Shown: positions 42,937 through 52,069 of the stretch, piece by piece | How the letters are laid out: each line of letters opens with the position of its first letter | Numbering within the stretch: the first letter of the stretch is position 1 | Source: Cupriavidus neocaledonicus | GTDB taxonomy: Bacteria > Pseudomonadota > Gammaproteobacteria > Burkholderiales > Burkholderiaceae | Direction: 5' to 3' | Assembly (NCBI RefSeq): GCF_000372525.1 | Contig: NZ_AQUR01000075.1 | Location: forward strand, 1-64,000 | DNA: 64,000 nt | Notes under the pieces: model-generated | Told to the model about the DNA's origin: nothing | The model's database searches: none | The model's input: the letters and a program-made list of their open reading frames with translations, nothing else | Program-made: the position numbers and the translations under genes

Positions 42937-43914
42937 TTACTTGATGACCGTCTTGGCTTCCTTGACCAGCTCCGGGGACAGCGTCACGCCTTGCTTGGCG
43001 GCCGCGCCGGTGTTGACGAACAGTTCCAGGTTGTCGCTGGTCTGCGAGGCGATCGTGCCCGGCTTCTCGCCCTTCAGGATGCGCACCACCACCTTGCCGG
43101 TCTGGTGGCCCAGGTCGCCGTAGTTGACGCCCAGTGCCGCCACCGCACCGCGCTTGACGCTGTCGGTATCGGCCGCGACCAGCGGGATCTTCGATTCGTT
43201 GGCCACCTTGACCAGGGCCTCGTACGCCGACACCACGTTGTTGTCGGTGTTGGTGTAGATCACGTCGACCTTGCCGATCAGGCTCTTGGCGGCCGGCCCG
43301 ATGTCGACGGTGCGCGGCGCGGCGGCTTCCTTGAGCGTCAGGCCTTCCTTGGCCAGCAGCGCGCTCAGTTCCTTGACCACCACCACCGAGTTGGCTTCAC
43401 CGGGGTTGTAAACCATGCCCACGGTCTTGGCCTTGGGCACCACGCGCTTGATCAGGGCCACCTGCTTGTCCAGCGGCAGCTTGTCCGACACGCCGGTGAC
43501 GTTGGTGCCCGACGCCGACCAGCTCTTGACCAGCTGCGCGGCGACCGGATCGGTCACGCCCGAGTACACCACCGGCACCGTCTTGGTGGCGGCGACCACG
43601 GCCTGCGCCGACGGCGTGGCGATGGCAACGATGGCGTTGGGGTTGTCGCCGACGAACTTGCGGGCGATCTGCGCGGCGGTGCCGGTGTTGCCCTGCGCGC
43701 TCTGGTATTCCCACTTCAGGCTCTTGTCGGCGTCATAGCCGGCCGCCTTCAGTTCTGCGCGCACGCCGTCGCGGATGGCGTCCAGCGCGGGATGGTCGAC
43801 GATCGACAGCACCTTGACGGTCTGGGCCTGCACGGCGCCGCCGTACAGCAGTGCCAGCGCCACGGCGCCGCCCAGGATGGACTTGGATGCTGCGAGACCC
43901 TTGGTGGACTTCAT
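42937..43914 (-). CDS. ABC importer substrate-binding protein (TrpX-like, COG2984)
   Basis: The 325-residue protein has a signal peptide (GGAVALALLYGGAVQAQ) and the COG2984 pattern: KVLSIVDHPALDAIRDGVRAELKAAGYD, YQSAQGNTGTAAQIARKFVGDNPNAIVAIATPSAQAV, VYSGVTDPVAAQLV, and VDVIYTNTDNNVVSAYEAL. Family members bind tryptophan or tyrosine in Firmicutes; the ligand here is unproven. It is the first gene of the three-gene importer, and the intercistronic GC-rich hairpins may raise its level over the permease. Confidence 0.92.
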   Translation of the reverse strand: MKSTKGLAASKSILGGAVALALLYGGAVQAQTVKVLSIVDHPALDAIRDGVRAELKAAGYDADKSLKWEYQSAQGNTGTAAQIARKFVGDNPNAIVAIATPSAQAVVAATKTVPVVYSGVTDPVAAQLVKSWSASGTNVTGVSDKLPLDKQVALIKRVVPKAKTVGMVYNPGEANSVVVVKELSALLAKEGLTLKEAAAPRTVDIGPAAKSLIGKVDVIYTNTDNNVVSAYEALVKVANESKIPLVAADTDSVKRGAVAALGVNYGDLGHQTGKVVVRILKGEKPGTIASQTSDNLELFVNTGAAAKQGVTLSPELVKEAKTVIK

Positions 43915-44350
43915 TATGTGTGCTCCCCCGAAACTCGGTTCTGGATTGGATACGGCCGCGGATGGTTCGGTCCGCCGTCCTGGCGCGCGCGCCGGCTGGC
44001 GCACGGTGCCGGTCCGGGCGGGCGCGGCGGCTTCCTGCGGCGGGAGGAAGCGGGCGCGGACGCGTCGGATGCGACAGCGATAAGCCTGCGAGGATACCAC
44101 TTCCCGCGCACGAAATGGACAGTCATCATGCGGAAGTGGGGCATCCGATGCTGTCAGATGCCCGCTATCCGCCATCGAGGCGCATTTAATTGCGCGGGAA
44201 CCGGGATTTGCTTGTGGATTACCCTGATTGCGGCGGCCGCATCTTCATGCCGTTGCGCGCCACCGGGGCGCCGGGTTTTTCCTCGCCCCGGTCGATGCGG
44301 GTGGCGCATCGGCCGGGCGGGCGCCAGGGGCCGTTGGCGGCCCGACAGGC
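43915..44350. other. 436-base gap upstream of the TrpXYZ-like operon
   Basis: The region lies between the binding-protein gene start (leftward) and the pyrD stop. It must hold the importer promoter. TATCCT at 44096-44091 on the minus strand could be a -10 box, but no good -35 accompanies it. No gene or clear structure is seen in 44180-44350. Confidence 0.4.
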
Positions 44351-45385
44351 TTAGCGGCGCAGCGCCGTGGCGCACTCGCGCACCAGCGCCGGGCCGCGAT
44401 AGATCAGGCCGCTGTAGAGCTGCACCAGTTGGGCGCCGGCGTCGGTCTTGGCGCGCGCGTCGGCGCCGCCGAAGATGCCGCCCACGCCGATGATCGGCAC
44501 CGCGTCGCCGACCACGCCGTGCAGCGCACGCACCACGCGGGTCGAGGCTTCGAACACCGGGCGCCCGGACAGGCCGCCGGCCTCGTCGGCATGCGGCAGG
44601 CCCTTGACCGCGTCGCGCGAGATGGTGGTGTTGGTGGCGATCACGCCGTCGATCTTGTGGCGCACCAGTGCATCGCCGATATTGCCGATCTGGTCGGCGT
44701 CGAGATCCGGCGCGATCTTCAGCGCCAGCGGCACATAGCGCTTGTGCTGGTCGGCCAGGCGCTGCTGCGCGGCCTTCAGCGTCGACAGCAGGCTGTCGAG
44801 CTCGCTCGCGCCCTGCAGCTGGCGCAGGTTCTTGGTGTTGGGCGAGGAGATATTGACCGTCACATAGCTGGCGTGCGGATAGACGCGCTCCAGGCAGTAC
44901 AGGTAGTCGTCGTTGGCGCGCTCGATCGGGGTATCGGCGTTCTTGCCGATATTCAGCCCCAGCACGCCGCCTTCGGCCTTCCAGCGCGACGCCTGCACAT
45001 TGGCGACGAAGGCATCGACGCCGCCGTTGTTGAAGCCCATGCGGTTGATCAGCGCATCGGCCTGCGGCAGCCGGAACATGCGCGGGCGCGGGTTGCCCGG
45101 CTGCGCGCGCGGCGTGACCGTGCCCACCTCGATAAAGCCGAAGCCGAGCGCGGCGAGGCCGTCGATATAGGCGCCGTCCTTGTCCAGCCCCGCGGCCAGG
45201 CCGACCGGGTTGGGGAAGCGCACCCCCATGACCGTGCGCGGATCGTCGGCGATGCGGTTGCCGATGCAGCTGCCCAGGCCCATGCGGTGGGCGCGCAGCA
45301 GGTTGTTCAGCGTGAAATGATGGGCGTCCTCGGCATCCATCGAGAACAGGGCGGGGCGAAACAGGGGGTAGAGCGCGTTGAGCAC
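44351..45385 (-). CDS. pyrD: Dihydroorotate dehydrogenase, class 2 (quinone-linked)
   Basis: PyrD oxidises dihydroorotate to orotate at the inner membrane, feeding electrons to quinone. The 344-residue protein begins with the short membrane-associating helix ([28 protein letters not shown]) and has [67 protein letters not shown] with the catalytic Ser region, and [29 protein letters not shown]. The start is taken as GTG at 45385, since no ATG lies at the family's N-terminus. The ribosome binding site is poor, so the start is less certain. Confidence 0.93.
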   Translation of the reverse strand: MLNALYPLFRPALFSMDAEDAHHFTLNNLLRAHRMGLGSCIGNRIADDPRTVMGVRFPNPVGLAAGLDKDGAYIDGLAALGFGFIEVGTVTPRAQPGNPRPRMFRLPQADALINRMGFNNGGVDAFVANVQASRWKAEGGVLGLNIGKNADTPIERANDDYLYCLERVYPHASYVTVNISSPNTKNLRQLQGASELDSLLSTLKAAQQRLADQHKRYVPLALKIAPDLDADQIGNIGDALVRHKIDGVIATNTTISRDAVKGLPHADEAGGLSGRPVFEASTRVVRALHGVVGDAVPIIGVGGIFGGADARAKTDAGAQLVQLYSGLIYRGPALVRECATALRR

Positions 45386-45494
45386 GTGGGCAGGCGGCCG
45401 GCGGGGCGGCGCGGAAGTCGGGACCAGGGCGGCATTGTAGCGGCTGGCCCGCCCGCGAGGGCGGCCTCGGGGGGCGGGCCGCGGCCGGGCCAGG

Positions 45495-46301
45495 CTAGGG
45501 CTGCGTCGCGGGCGGCACCGGCGCGGCGGCTTCCTCGGTGCCGGCGGCCCCGGCGGCGACGTCCTCGAACGCATGCCAGTGGTTGCCGGTCAGCACCTGC
45601 AGCGGCCGGAAGCGCGCCTTGTACGCCATCTTGCGGCTGTCGGCGATCCAGTAGCCCAGGTACAGGTGCGGCAGGCCCAGCGCATGGGTCTGGCGGATCT
45701 GCCACAGGATGTTGTAGGTGCCGTAGCTGGCGTTGTGCTCGAGCGGGTCGTAGAAGGTGTAGACCGACGACAGCCCGTCGTCGAGCACGTCGATCATGCT
45801 GACCATGCGCAGGCGCCCGGCCTCGGGCGAGCCGGGCGGATCGCGGAACTCGACCAGGCGCGAGTTGACCCGGCTCTGCAGCAGGAACTGCTCGTACTGG
45901 TCGCGGCTGTCCTGGTCCATGCCGCCGCCGGCGTGGCGCATCGACTGGTACAGCAGGTACAGCGAATAGTGCTCTTCGACGTAGGTCAGCGGCGCTACCA
46001 GCGCCTGCAGGTGCTGGTGGCGGTTCCACGCGCGGCGCTGCGAGCGGTCCGGCGTGAACTGGTCGACCTGCACGCGGCACGGCGTGCAGGCGTGGCAATC
46101 GTCGCAATACGGCCGGTAGGTGAAGATGCCGCTGCGGCGGAAGCCCGCGCGCACCAGGCGCGAGTAGACGTCGGCATTGATCAGGTGCGCCGGCGTGGCC
46201 ACCTGGGAGCGCGCCATGCGCCCGTCGAGATAGCTGCAAGCGTAGGGCGCCGTGGCATAGAACTGCAGCGCGGACAGCGGTAGTTCCTTCAGCTTGCTCA
46301 T
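45495..46301 (-). CDS. bpt: Aspartate/glutamate leucyltransferase
   Basis: Bpt transfers leucine from Leu-tRNA to N-terminal Asp or Glu, marking proteins for the ClpS/ClpAP N-degron route. The 268-residue protein has the ATE-like N-terminal cysteine motif ([16 protein letters not shown]) and the C-terminal domain with [50 protein letters not shown]. It lies between pyrD and aat, and aat encodes the other leucyl-transferring enzyme of the same pathway. Confidence 0.95.
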   Translation of the reverse strand: MSKLKELPLSALQFYATAPYACSYLDGRMARSQVATPAHLINADVYSRLVRAGFRRSGIFTYRPYCDDCHACTPCRVQVDQFTPDRSQRRAWNRHQHLQALVAPLTYVEEHYSLYLLYQSMRHAGGGMDQDSRDQYEQFLLQSRVNSRLVEFRDPPGSPEAGRLRMVSMIDVLDDGLSSVYTFYDPLEHNASYGTYNILWQIRQTHALGLPHLYLGYWIADSRKMAYKARFRPLQVLTGNHWHAFEDVAAGAAGTEEAAAPVPPATQP

Positions 46302-46378
46302 GACTCAGGGGGCTCCGGGCGGGACGGCGCGGTTTGCACGGTGGTCCGCAGCGTCAGCGTCGGCACCCGTGCCGGGAT

Positions 46379-47131
46379 TCAGCCTGCCGGCGCGGCGGGT
46401 GTCCCGGCCCAGCGCTCCAGCACCGATTTGTCGAACCGCCACGGACTGATCGCCGGCTGTGCCGTTGCCGCGCGCACATGGGCCACGAAATCGGCGCGGG
46501 GGATGGGGCGCGCACCCAGCGAGGCCAGGTGGTCGGTTTCCTGCTGGCAGTCTATCATCGCCACGCCGTGGTTGCCGAGGAACGCGCACAGCGCCGCCAG
46601 CGCGATCTTGGACGCGTCGGTGCGGTGCGCAAACATCGATTCGCCAAAGAACATCCGCCCCAGCGCCACGCCATACAGGCCGCCGACGCGCTCGCCGCGG
46701 TACCAGCTTTCGACCGAGTGGGCCAGGCCGTTGCGGTGCAGGGTGCCGTATGCTGCGACGATGGCGTCGGTGATCCAGGTGCCGTCCTGGCCTTCGCGCG
46801 GGGTGGTGGCGCAGGCGCGCATCACCGCCACGAAATCATGGTCGACGCGGATTTCCCAGTCGGCATCGCGCAGCACGCGCCGCAGCGCCTTGCGCAGGTT
46901 GGCCGAGACCCGCAGCGCCGGCGGCGCCAGCACCATACGCGGATCGGTGCTCCACCACAGCACCGGCTGGCCGCTCGAATACCACGGGAAGATGCCCTGG
47001 CGATACGCCAGCAGCAACCGCTGCGGCGACAGCTCGCGGCTGGCGGCCAGCAGCCCGGGCGCCTCGGAATCAGGCCCGAGCGCGTGCTCCACCGGGGGAA
47101 ACGGATCTTGCGGGTCCAGCCAGGCGATCAT
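46379..47131 (-). CDS. aat: Leucyl/phenylalanyl-tRNA-protein transferase
   Basis: Aat adds Leu or Phe to N-terminal Lys or Arg, creating N-degrons. The 250-residue sequence has the family marks [51 protein letters not shown], and [39 protein letters not shown]. It is followed by bpt in the same direction and preceded by the NUDIX gene by 40 bases. Confidence 0.96.
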   Translation of the reverse strand: MIAWLDPQDPFPPVEHALGPDSEAPGLLAASRELSPQRLLLAYRQGIFPWYSSGQPVLWWSTDPRMVLAPPALRVSANLRKALRRVLRDADWEIRVDHDFVAVMRACATTPREGQDGTWITDAIVAAYGTLHRNGLAHSVESWYRGERVGGLYGVALGRMFFGESMFAHRTDASKIALAALCAFLGNHGVAMIDCQQETDHLASLGARPIPRADFVAHVRAATAQPAISPWRFDKSVLERWAGTPAAPAG

Positions 47132-47171
47132 GCGGGCTGCGCCGGAGGGCGGTACGCGGCAGGCCCGCCGC

Positions 47172-47756
47172 TCAGGGGGTGACCGTGGCCCGGCTGGTCA
47201 GCGGGCGCATGGGCTTGTCGATGTCCAGGCTGTGCAGCCGGAAGCTGCCATCCTGCAGCCGGCCGGCGGCGCGGTCGGCAAAGAAGCAGCGCAGGGTATG
47301 GATCACGGTGGGGAAGGCCAGTTCATCCCAGGGCACATCGGCCTCGGCCACTAGCTTCACTTCCAGGCTTTCCTCGCCGGGCGCGACGTCCAGGTCGTCA
47401 AGCGTGGCCAGGTAGAACAGGTGCACCTGGTGCACATGCGGCACGTTCAGGATCGAGAACAGCTCGCCCACCTGCACGCGCGCGCCGGCTTCTTCCAGCG
47501 TTTCGCGCGAGGCGGCCTGGGCGGTGGTCTCGCCGATCTCCATGAAGCCCGCCGGCAGGGTCCAGAAGCCGTAGCGGGGCTCGATCGCGCGCTTGCACAG
47601 CAGGATCTTGTCTTCCCAGACCGGGATGGTGCCGACCACGTTGCGGGGATTGACGTAGTGGATGGTGCCGCAGTTGTCGCAAACACTGCGCGGGCGGTTG
47701 TCGCCGTCAGGCACGCGCAATACGACCGCATGACCACAGTTCGAGCAGAATTTCAT
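47172..47756 (-). CDS. NUDIX hydrolase with N-terminal zinc ribbon
   Basis: The 194-residue protein has an N-terminal four-cysteine zinc ribbon ([11 protein letters not shown]...[13 protein letters not shown]) and a NUDIX box ([23 protein letters not shown]). This arrangement is that of the NADH pyrophosphatase-like group and of proteobacterial YjaD/YmfB relatives of about 190 residues. The nucleotide substrate is not determined. It is the first protein gene after the tRNA terminator and probably heads the operon with aat, bpt and pyrD. Confidence 0.9.
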   Translation of the reverse strand: MKFCSNCGHAVVLRVPDGDNRPRSVCDNCGTIHYVNPRNVVGTIPVWEDKILLCKRAIEPRYGFWTLPAGFMEIGETTAQAASRETLEEAGARVQVGELFSILNVPHVHQVHLFYLATLDDLDVAPGEESLEVKLVAEADVPWDELAFPTVIHTLRCFFADRAAGRLQDGSFRLHSLDIDKPMRPLTSRATVTP

Positions 47757-47887
47757 GAGGGGCGTCCGGGAGAATGGCGAAAGTGTATCACCCCCGCGAA
47801 GCGCTCCGGCGGGCCGTAGGAGTGCTGGTGCACCATGCACCGGCAGTGTCGCAGTTGCCGCGATGCCGGCTGGCGACCCAAAACAAA

Positions 47888-47908
47888 AAACCCGCCAAGG
47901 GCGGGTTT
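47888..47908 (-). terminator. Intrinsic terminator of the tRNA-fMet gene
   Basis: On the minus strand AAACCCGCC pairs with GGCGGGTTT around three bases and a T-rich tail follows. It lies 40 bases past the tRNA 3' end. Confidence 0.9.
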
Positions 47909-47947
47909 GTCTGCGGTGACGGCATCACAGACGTGCGTCTGTGCGGT

Positions 47948-48023
47948 TGGTTGCGGGGGCAGGACTTGAACCTGCGACCTTCGGGTTATGAGCCCGACGA
48001 GCTGCCAACTGCTCCACCCCGCG
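47948..48023 (-). tRNA. Initiator tRNA-fMet (CAT)
   Basis: The 76-base minus-strand gene starts CGCGGGGTGGAGCAG and ends CCCCGCAACCA, with the CCA encoded. The anticodon loop CTCATAA gives CAU. Initiator features are the mismatched first base pair (C1 against A72) and three G-C pairs closing the anticodon stem (GGG/CCC). All arms pair as expected. Confidence 0.96.
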
Positions 48024-48038
48024 TCCGTCGAAGAAAAG

Positions 48039-48067
48039 ATTATATGGCATCTGGTTGCGCAATGCAA
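48039..48067 (-). promoter_or_regulatory. Promoter of tRNA-fMet
   Basis: On the minus strand TTGCAT (48067-48062) and TATAAT (48044-48039) are separated by 17 bases, 16 bases before the mature tRNA 5' end. The -10 is perfect. Confidence 0.85.
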
Positions 48068-48145
48068 CACCTGTTTAACAAAACCTGCCGGCGATGCGCA
48101 TTGCCGCTTGCCATAACGATTAGATTGCCGCGGCGGGGCAGAGGT

Positions 48146-48898
48146 TCAGCGCGCCTCGGGGGTATCGCTTGTGCGCTGCCACAGTGCGGCCTCGAACTCG
48201 AAGCTGTCGCGCTGCTGCAGGTCGTCGCGTTGCCACATTACGCGGTCGCGGCGCACGGTCAGCATCCAGGTGGTGGTGGCGAGCGGCGTCGGGTGCGAGA
48301 ACGCGCGCGGCGTCAGCACCGCGCCGCAGGCGCCATGCTGCGGGTCGCGCACCGAGGTGTAGCGGATCATGCCGAGGCCGGCTTCGCGCGCGATGCGGCC
48401 GAACGCCTGGCAGGGCTGGTGGTTGTCCGGATCGGTCCAGGCGGCACGGTCCCGGTCGAACGGCGGCTGGTCCAGCGCCACGCCGGAGGTCTCGACGCGC
48501 ACTTCGAACAGCGTCTGCGCGCGCGCGTCGATGCGGGGCAGCGCCGGGCTGTCGTTGAGGAAGCGCCAGCGCCAGTAGCCCAGCTCGGCGCAGGCGGTGC
48601 GGATCTCGTTGGCGCCATAGAACACGCCCGGGTCCTGACTGGCGCGGAAGCGCGAGCCCCACGGCGAGGGCGGGTAGCGGAACGGGGTGAACAGCAGGTA
48701 GTGCAGATGCCGTGCCTCGACCGGCACGGCCGGTTTGCCGGCGTCGAGCACCGCTTCCAGGACCGCCTGTTCCTCGAGGCTGTCGACCAGCGGCATGGTG
48801 GAGACCACATGCTGGGCTTCCACCGCCCGCCACAGTGTGAGCGCGAACTGCCGGCGCTCAGATGCGACCGCGGGTGGCGTCCAGGTAGTGAACGACAC
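48146..48898 (-). CDS. RES-domain toxin (NAD-degrading family)
   Basis: The 250-residue protein carries the RES domain: WRAVEAQHVVSTMPLVDSLEEQAVLE, the conserved Arg region SRFRASQDPGVFYGANEIRTACAELGYWRWRF, and QPCQAFGRIAREAGLGMIRYTSVRDP with the R-Y-x-S pattern. RES toxins break down NAD and stop growth until neutralised by a Xre/ParS-type antitoxin. The matching antitoxin gene lies directly upstream and overlaps it by 41 bases if the first ATG is used. It is longer than typical RES toxins (150-180 residues) because of extra N-terminal sequence. Confidence 0.88.
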   Translation of the reverse strand: MSFTTWTPPAVASERRQFALTLWRAVEAQHVVSTMPLVDSLEEQAVLEAVLDAGKPAVPVEARHLHYLLFTPFRYPPSPWGSRFRASQDPGVFYGANEIRTACAELGYWRWRFLNDSPALPRIDARAQTLFEVRVETSGVALDQPPFDRDRAAWTDPDNHQPCQAFGRIAREAGLGMIRYTSVRDPQHGACGAVLTPRAFSHPTPLATTTWMLTVRRDRVMWQRDDLQQRDSFEFEAALWQRTSDTPEAR

Positions 48899-49247
48899 GG
48901 ACCAGGCCTTCGGTGGTGCGGATCAGCTCGAGCGGCTTGCCGCCCAGCGCGAGGTTGTCGTGGGTGAGCCAGAGCCGGGCCTGGTCACCATGGCCGAGGA
49001 TGGCGTCGAGCGAGCGGAACAGGCGCACGAACAGCACGCCGAACTCCCATTCCTTGCGGTGCGCGTCGAGCACATAGCCGCCCGACGCCATGCGCGAGAC
49101 CGAGGCGGTGCTGATGCCCAGCACGCTTGCCACCATGGCCTGGCTGATGCCCAGGAAGCCCGCGGCGCGCATGACCGCCTTGGTCAGCGTGGTGCCGGGG
49201 TCGGGGCCGCCGGCGGGATCGGTTTCCGGAATCCGCCTGGATTGCAT
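48858..49247 (-). CDS. Xre/MbcA/ParS-type antitoxin
   Basis: The 129-residue protein has an N-terminal helix-turn-helix (GFLGISQAMVASVLGISTASVSRMASGG) and a C-terminal MbcA/ParS toxin-binding domain (LFVRLFRSLDAILGHGDQARLWLTHDNLALGGKPLELIRTTEGLVRVVHYLDATRGRI). It neutralises the downstream RES toxin and by family precedent represses its own promoter. The ribosome binding site AGGAGC is well placed. A repeated 9-base motif flanks the -10 box just upstream. Confidence 0.9.
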   Translation of the reverse strand: MQSRRIPETDPAGGPDPGTTLTKAVMRAAGFLGISQAMVASVLGISTASVSRMASGGYVLDAHRKEWEFGVLFVRLFRSLDAILGHGDQARLWLTHDNLALGGKPLELIRTTEGLVRVVHYLDATRGRI

Positions 49248-49265
49248 CGCCTATGCTCCTGTTTC

Positions 49266-49299
49266 TTCAGAAAGATTATAGCCGATGAATTTCAGAAAG
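49266..49299 (-). promoter_or_regulatory. Promoter and repeated operator of the RES/Xre pair
   Basis: TTCAGAAAG occurs at 49266-49274 and again at 49291-49299, 25 bases apart, flanking a perfect -10 (TATAAT on the minus strand at 49280-49275). The distal copy falls on the -35 position. This fits autorepression by the antitoxin. Confidence 0.65.
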
Positions 49300-49357
49300 G
49301 AAGGGGCAGCGAACAGATTCAAGCCGGAGACGCGGCACCAGTGTCGCCGGGACGCGG

Positions 49358-50602
49358 TTAATAGGTTTCGATATGCAGCCGTCCTTCAGCCTTCATGGTG
49401 GTTTCCAGCGCCTTCCAGTTAAGACCGGCGCCGGCGCAGACCGTTTCAAATGCCGCCAGCACGCCTTCCTCCATGCCCTTCAGGCCGCAGATATAGACAT
49501 GGCCGTTGGCGTCGCCGAGCAGCGCCGCGACGCTGCCCGCGGCCTCGCGGATCGCGTCCTGGACGTAGCGGCGCGGCGTGGCCGGGTCGCGCGAGAAGGC
49601 GAAGTGGATGTCGAGGAAGTCCCTGGGCAGCTTCAGCAGCGGGCCGAAGTAGGGCAGCTCGGCGGCATTGCGCGCGCCGAAGAACAGCAGCCGGCGTCCG
49701 CTGAATTGCGCCAGGTTGCGGCGCATGCGCTCGGTCATGGCGCGCATCGGTGCCGACCCCGTGCCGGTGCAGACCATCATCACGCTGGCCTCGGCGTGGT
49801 TGGGCATCAGGAAGGTCGAGCCGAACGGGCCCACCACCTGCACCGTGTCGCCCTTGGCCAGGTCGCACAGGTAGTTGGACGCCACGCCGCGCACCGGCTT
49901 GCCGTCGTGGTCCTGTTCGACCCGCTTGACCGTCAGCGCCAGGTTGTTATAACCCGGGCGCTCGCCGTCGCGCGGGCTGGCGACGGAATACATGCGGATG
50001 TAGTGGGGCTTGCCCGCGGCATCGGTGCCGGGTGGCAGGATGCCGATCGACTGGCCTTCCAGGATCGGGAAGAAGTGAGTGCCGAGATCCAGCACGATAT
50101 GGTGGATGTCGCTCGAGGCATCCACGGCGGTGAGCCGGTAGTTGCCCGCCACGGTGGCGGTCACGGGGGCGCGCACGCCGTGCAGGTTGACATAGGGATG
50201 GGCAGCCGACCACGGCGCGCGCGGCGAGGTATGGCGGCTGGTCTCGACCGCCTGGATCGCGGCGTCGTCGGCGGCGGTGGTGTCGCTGCCGGCGGTGGCC
50301 GGCGCCGCCTGGTCGGCGCTGTCCAGCTCCGGCAGCGGCACCTCGGCCGGCAGCTCGTCCCACAGCAGCTGCGCCTCGATCGGGTAGGCCTGGCCGCGCA
50401 GCATGGTGCGCCAGTTGTCGATGGCGCCGGTCGGGCACGGCGACAGGCAGGCGTTGCAGCCGTTGCACACGTCGGCCCGCACCACATAGTTGCGGTCGTC
50501 ATGGGTGATGGCGTCGATCGGGCAGGTGTCTTCGCAGGTGTTGCAGCGAATGCAGATTTCCGGATCGATCAGGTGCTGCTTGATGATATCGGGGGCGCCC
50601 AT
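49358..50602 (-). CDS. boxA: Benzoyl-CoA 2,3-epoxidase reductase subunit
   Basis: BoxA passes electrons from NADPH to the oxygenase BoxB. The 414-residue protein has an N-terminal two-cluster ferredoxin ([17 protein letters not shown] and [17 protein letters not shown]), an acidic/Ala-rich linker (about 85-135), then an FNR-type FAD domain (RMYSVASP) and NADPH domain ([30 protein letters not shown]), ending in ETY as such reductases do. The start at [11 protein letters not shown] was preferred; an ATG ten codons upstream overlaps boxB. It follows boxB on the same strand. Confidence 0.95.
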   Translation of the reverse strand: MGAPDIIKQHLIDPEICIRCNTCEDTCPIDAITHDDRNYVVRADVCNGCNACLSPCPTGAIDNWRTMLRGQAYPIEAQLLWDELPAEVPLPELDSADQAAPATAGSDTTAADDAAIQAVETSRHTSPRAPWSAAHPYVNLHGVRAPVTATVAGNYRLTAVDASSDIHHIVLDLGTHFFPILEGQSIGILPPGTDAAGKPHYIRMYSVASPRDGERPGYNNLALTVKRVEQDHDGKPVRGVASNYLCDLAKGDTVQVVGPFGSTFLMPNHAEASVMMVCTGTGSAPMRAMTERMRRNLAQFSGRRLLFFGARNAAELPYFGPLLKLPRDFLDIHFAFSRDPATPRRYVQDAIREAAGSVAALLGDANGHVYICGLKGMEEGVLAAFETVCAGAGLNWKALETTMKAEGRLHIETY

Positions 50603-50615
50603 GGCATGTCTGGTT

Positions 50616-52040
50616 TCAGTTGAAGCGCACATACGCGAAATCCAGCGGCTGGCGGTTGATGCCCACCGCCGGCGGCGCGATCCAGTTGGCGTACTTGCCG
50701 GGCTCGGTGACGCGGCCCATCAGCGAGGCGACGAAGGCGCGGTCTTCGTCCGTCGCCAGCCAGTCGCGCTCGTTGGCCTTCCATTCGGCTTGCGCGATCA
50801 GCCTGCCGTCGGGCGAGACATGGACGTTGGCGAGCGTGCCGATCCTGCGGTTGAAGGCCTTGTGCGGCACCGTCAGCCGGAACGCGATGCCGGCCTTTTC
50901 GATGACCTTGTTCCAGCGCGCCACGCCGCCCATGCTGTCCTTGATGTAGTCGTCGCGCAGCACTTCGTTGAGCGCGTTGAGCATCGGCACCTCGCGCTCG
51001 CCGAGGCGGCCGTCGCGCACTTCGAGCACGCGGTAGACCTCGCCCTTGAGCAGATGATCGTCGGCGCGCTTGCCTTCCTCGAAGCGTCCCTTCAGGCCCG
51101 CGCTGTAGAAAGTGGCCGCGTTCGACGACTGGTCGGCGCCGAACAGGTCGATGGTGACGCTGTAGTGGAAATTCAGGTAGCGCTGGATGGTCGGCAGGTC
51201 GATCACGCCGGCGGCGCGCACCTCGGCCGGGTCTTCGATGCCGCGCTCGCGCATGACCTCGCAGGTGCGCTGGATCACGCGCGAGACGCCCGATTCGCCG
51301 ACGAACATGTGGTGCGCTTCCTCGGTCAGCATGAAGCGCGTGGTGCGTGCCAGCGGATCGAAGCCGGACTCGGCCAGCGCGCACAGCTGGAACTTGCCGT
51401 CGCGATCGGTGAAGTAGGTGAACATGAAGAACGACAGCCAGTCCGGCGTGCGTTCGTTGAAGGCGCCGAGGATGCGCGGGTTGTCCTGGTCGCCCGAGCG
51501 GCGCTCCAGCAGCGCCTCGGCTTCCTCGCGGCCGTCGCGGCCGAAATAGCGGTGCAGCAGGTACACCATCGCCCACAGGTGGCGGCCTTCCTCGACGTTG
51601 ACCTGGAACAGGTTGCGCAGGTCGTACAGGCTGGGCGCGGTCAGCCCGAGGTGGCGCTGCTGCTCGACCGAGGCGGGCTCGGTGTCGCCCTGGGTCACGA
51701 TGATGCGGCGCAGGTTGGCGCGGTGCTCGCCCGGCACCTCCTGCCACGCGGCTTCGCCCTTGTGCTCGCCGAAGTGGATGCGGCGCTCGGGGTCGGCCGG
51801 CTGCAGGAAGATGCCCCAGCGGTAGTCGGGCATGCGGACGTGGTCGAAATGCGCCCAGCCGGCGGGATCGACCGACACCGCGGTGCGCAGGTACACCTCG
51901 AAGTCGTGCGAGCCGTCGGGCCCCATGTCGCGCCACCAGTCGAGGAAGGCCGGCTGCCAGTGCTCCAGCGCGCGCTGCAGCGCACGGTCGTCGGACAGGT
52001 TGACGTTGTTGGGGATCTTCTGGCTGTAGTCGATGCTCAC
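50616..52040 (-). CDS. boxB: Benzoyl-CoA 2,3-epoxidase, diiron oxygenase subunit
   Basis: BoxB converts benzoyl-CoA to the 2,3-epoxide with O2. The 474-residue length is that of the family. Diiron-type E-x2-H is seen in [12 protein letters not shown], with the upstream [18 protein letters not shown] glutamates and a conserved [26 protein letters not shown] region. The start is a GTG (VSIDYSQK) at 52040 with a strong GGAGACCAGGAC site, and this N-terminus fits the family. It lies 29 bases after boxC. Confidence 0.96.
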   Translation of the reverse strand: MSIDYSQKIPNNVNLSDDRALQRALEHWQPAFLDWWRDMGPDGSHDFEVYLRTAVSVDPAGWAHFDHVRMPDYRWGIFLQPADPERRIHFGEHKGEAAWQEVPGEHRANLRRIIVTQGDTEPASVEQQRHLGLTAPSLYDLRNLFQVNVEEGRHLWAMVYLLHRYFGRDGREEAEALLERRSGDQDNPRILGAFNERTPDWLSFFMFTYFTDRDGKFQLCALAESGFDPLARTTRFMLTEEAHHMFVGESGVSRVIQRTCEVMRERGIEDPAEVRAAGVIDLPTIQRYLNFHYSVTIDLFGADQSSNAATFYSAGLKGRFEEGKRADDHLLKGEVYRVLEVRDGRLGEREVPMLNALNEVLRDDYIKDSMGGVARWNKVIEKAGIAFRLTVPHKAFNRRIGTLANVHVSPDGRLIAQAEWKANERDWLATDEDRAFVASLMGRVTEPGKYANWIAPPAVGINRQPLDFAYVRFN

Positions 52041-52069
52041 GTCCTGGTCTCCTGTGTCTTGCGGGCGCG

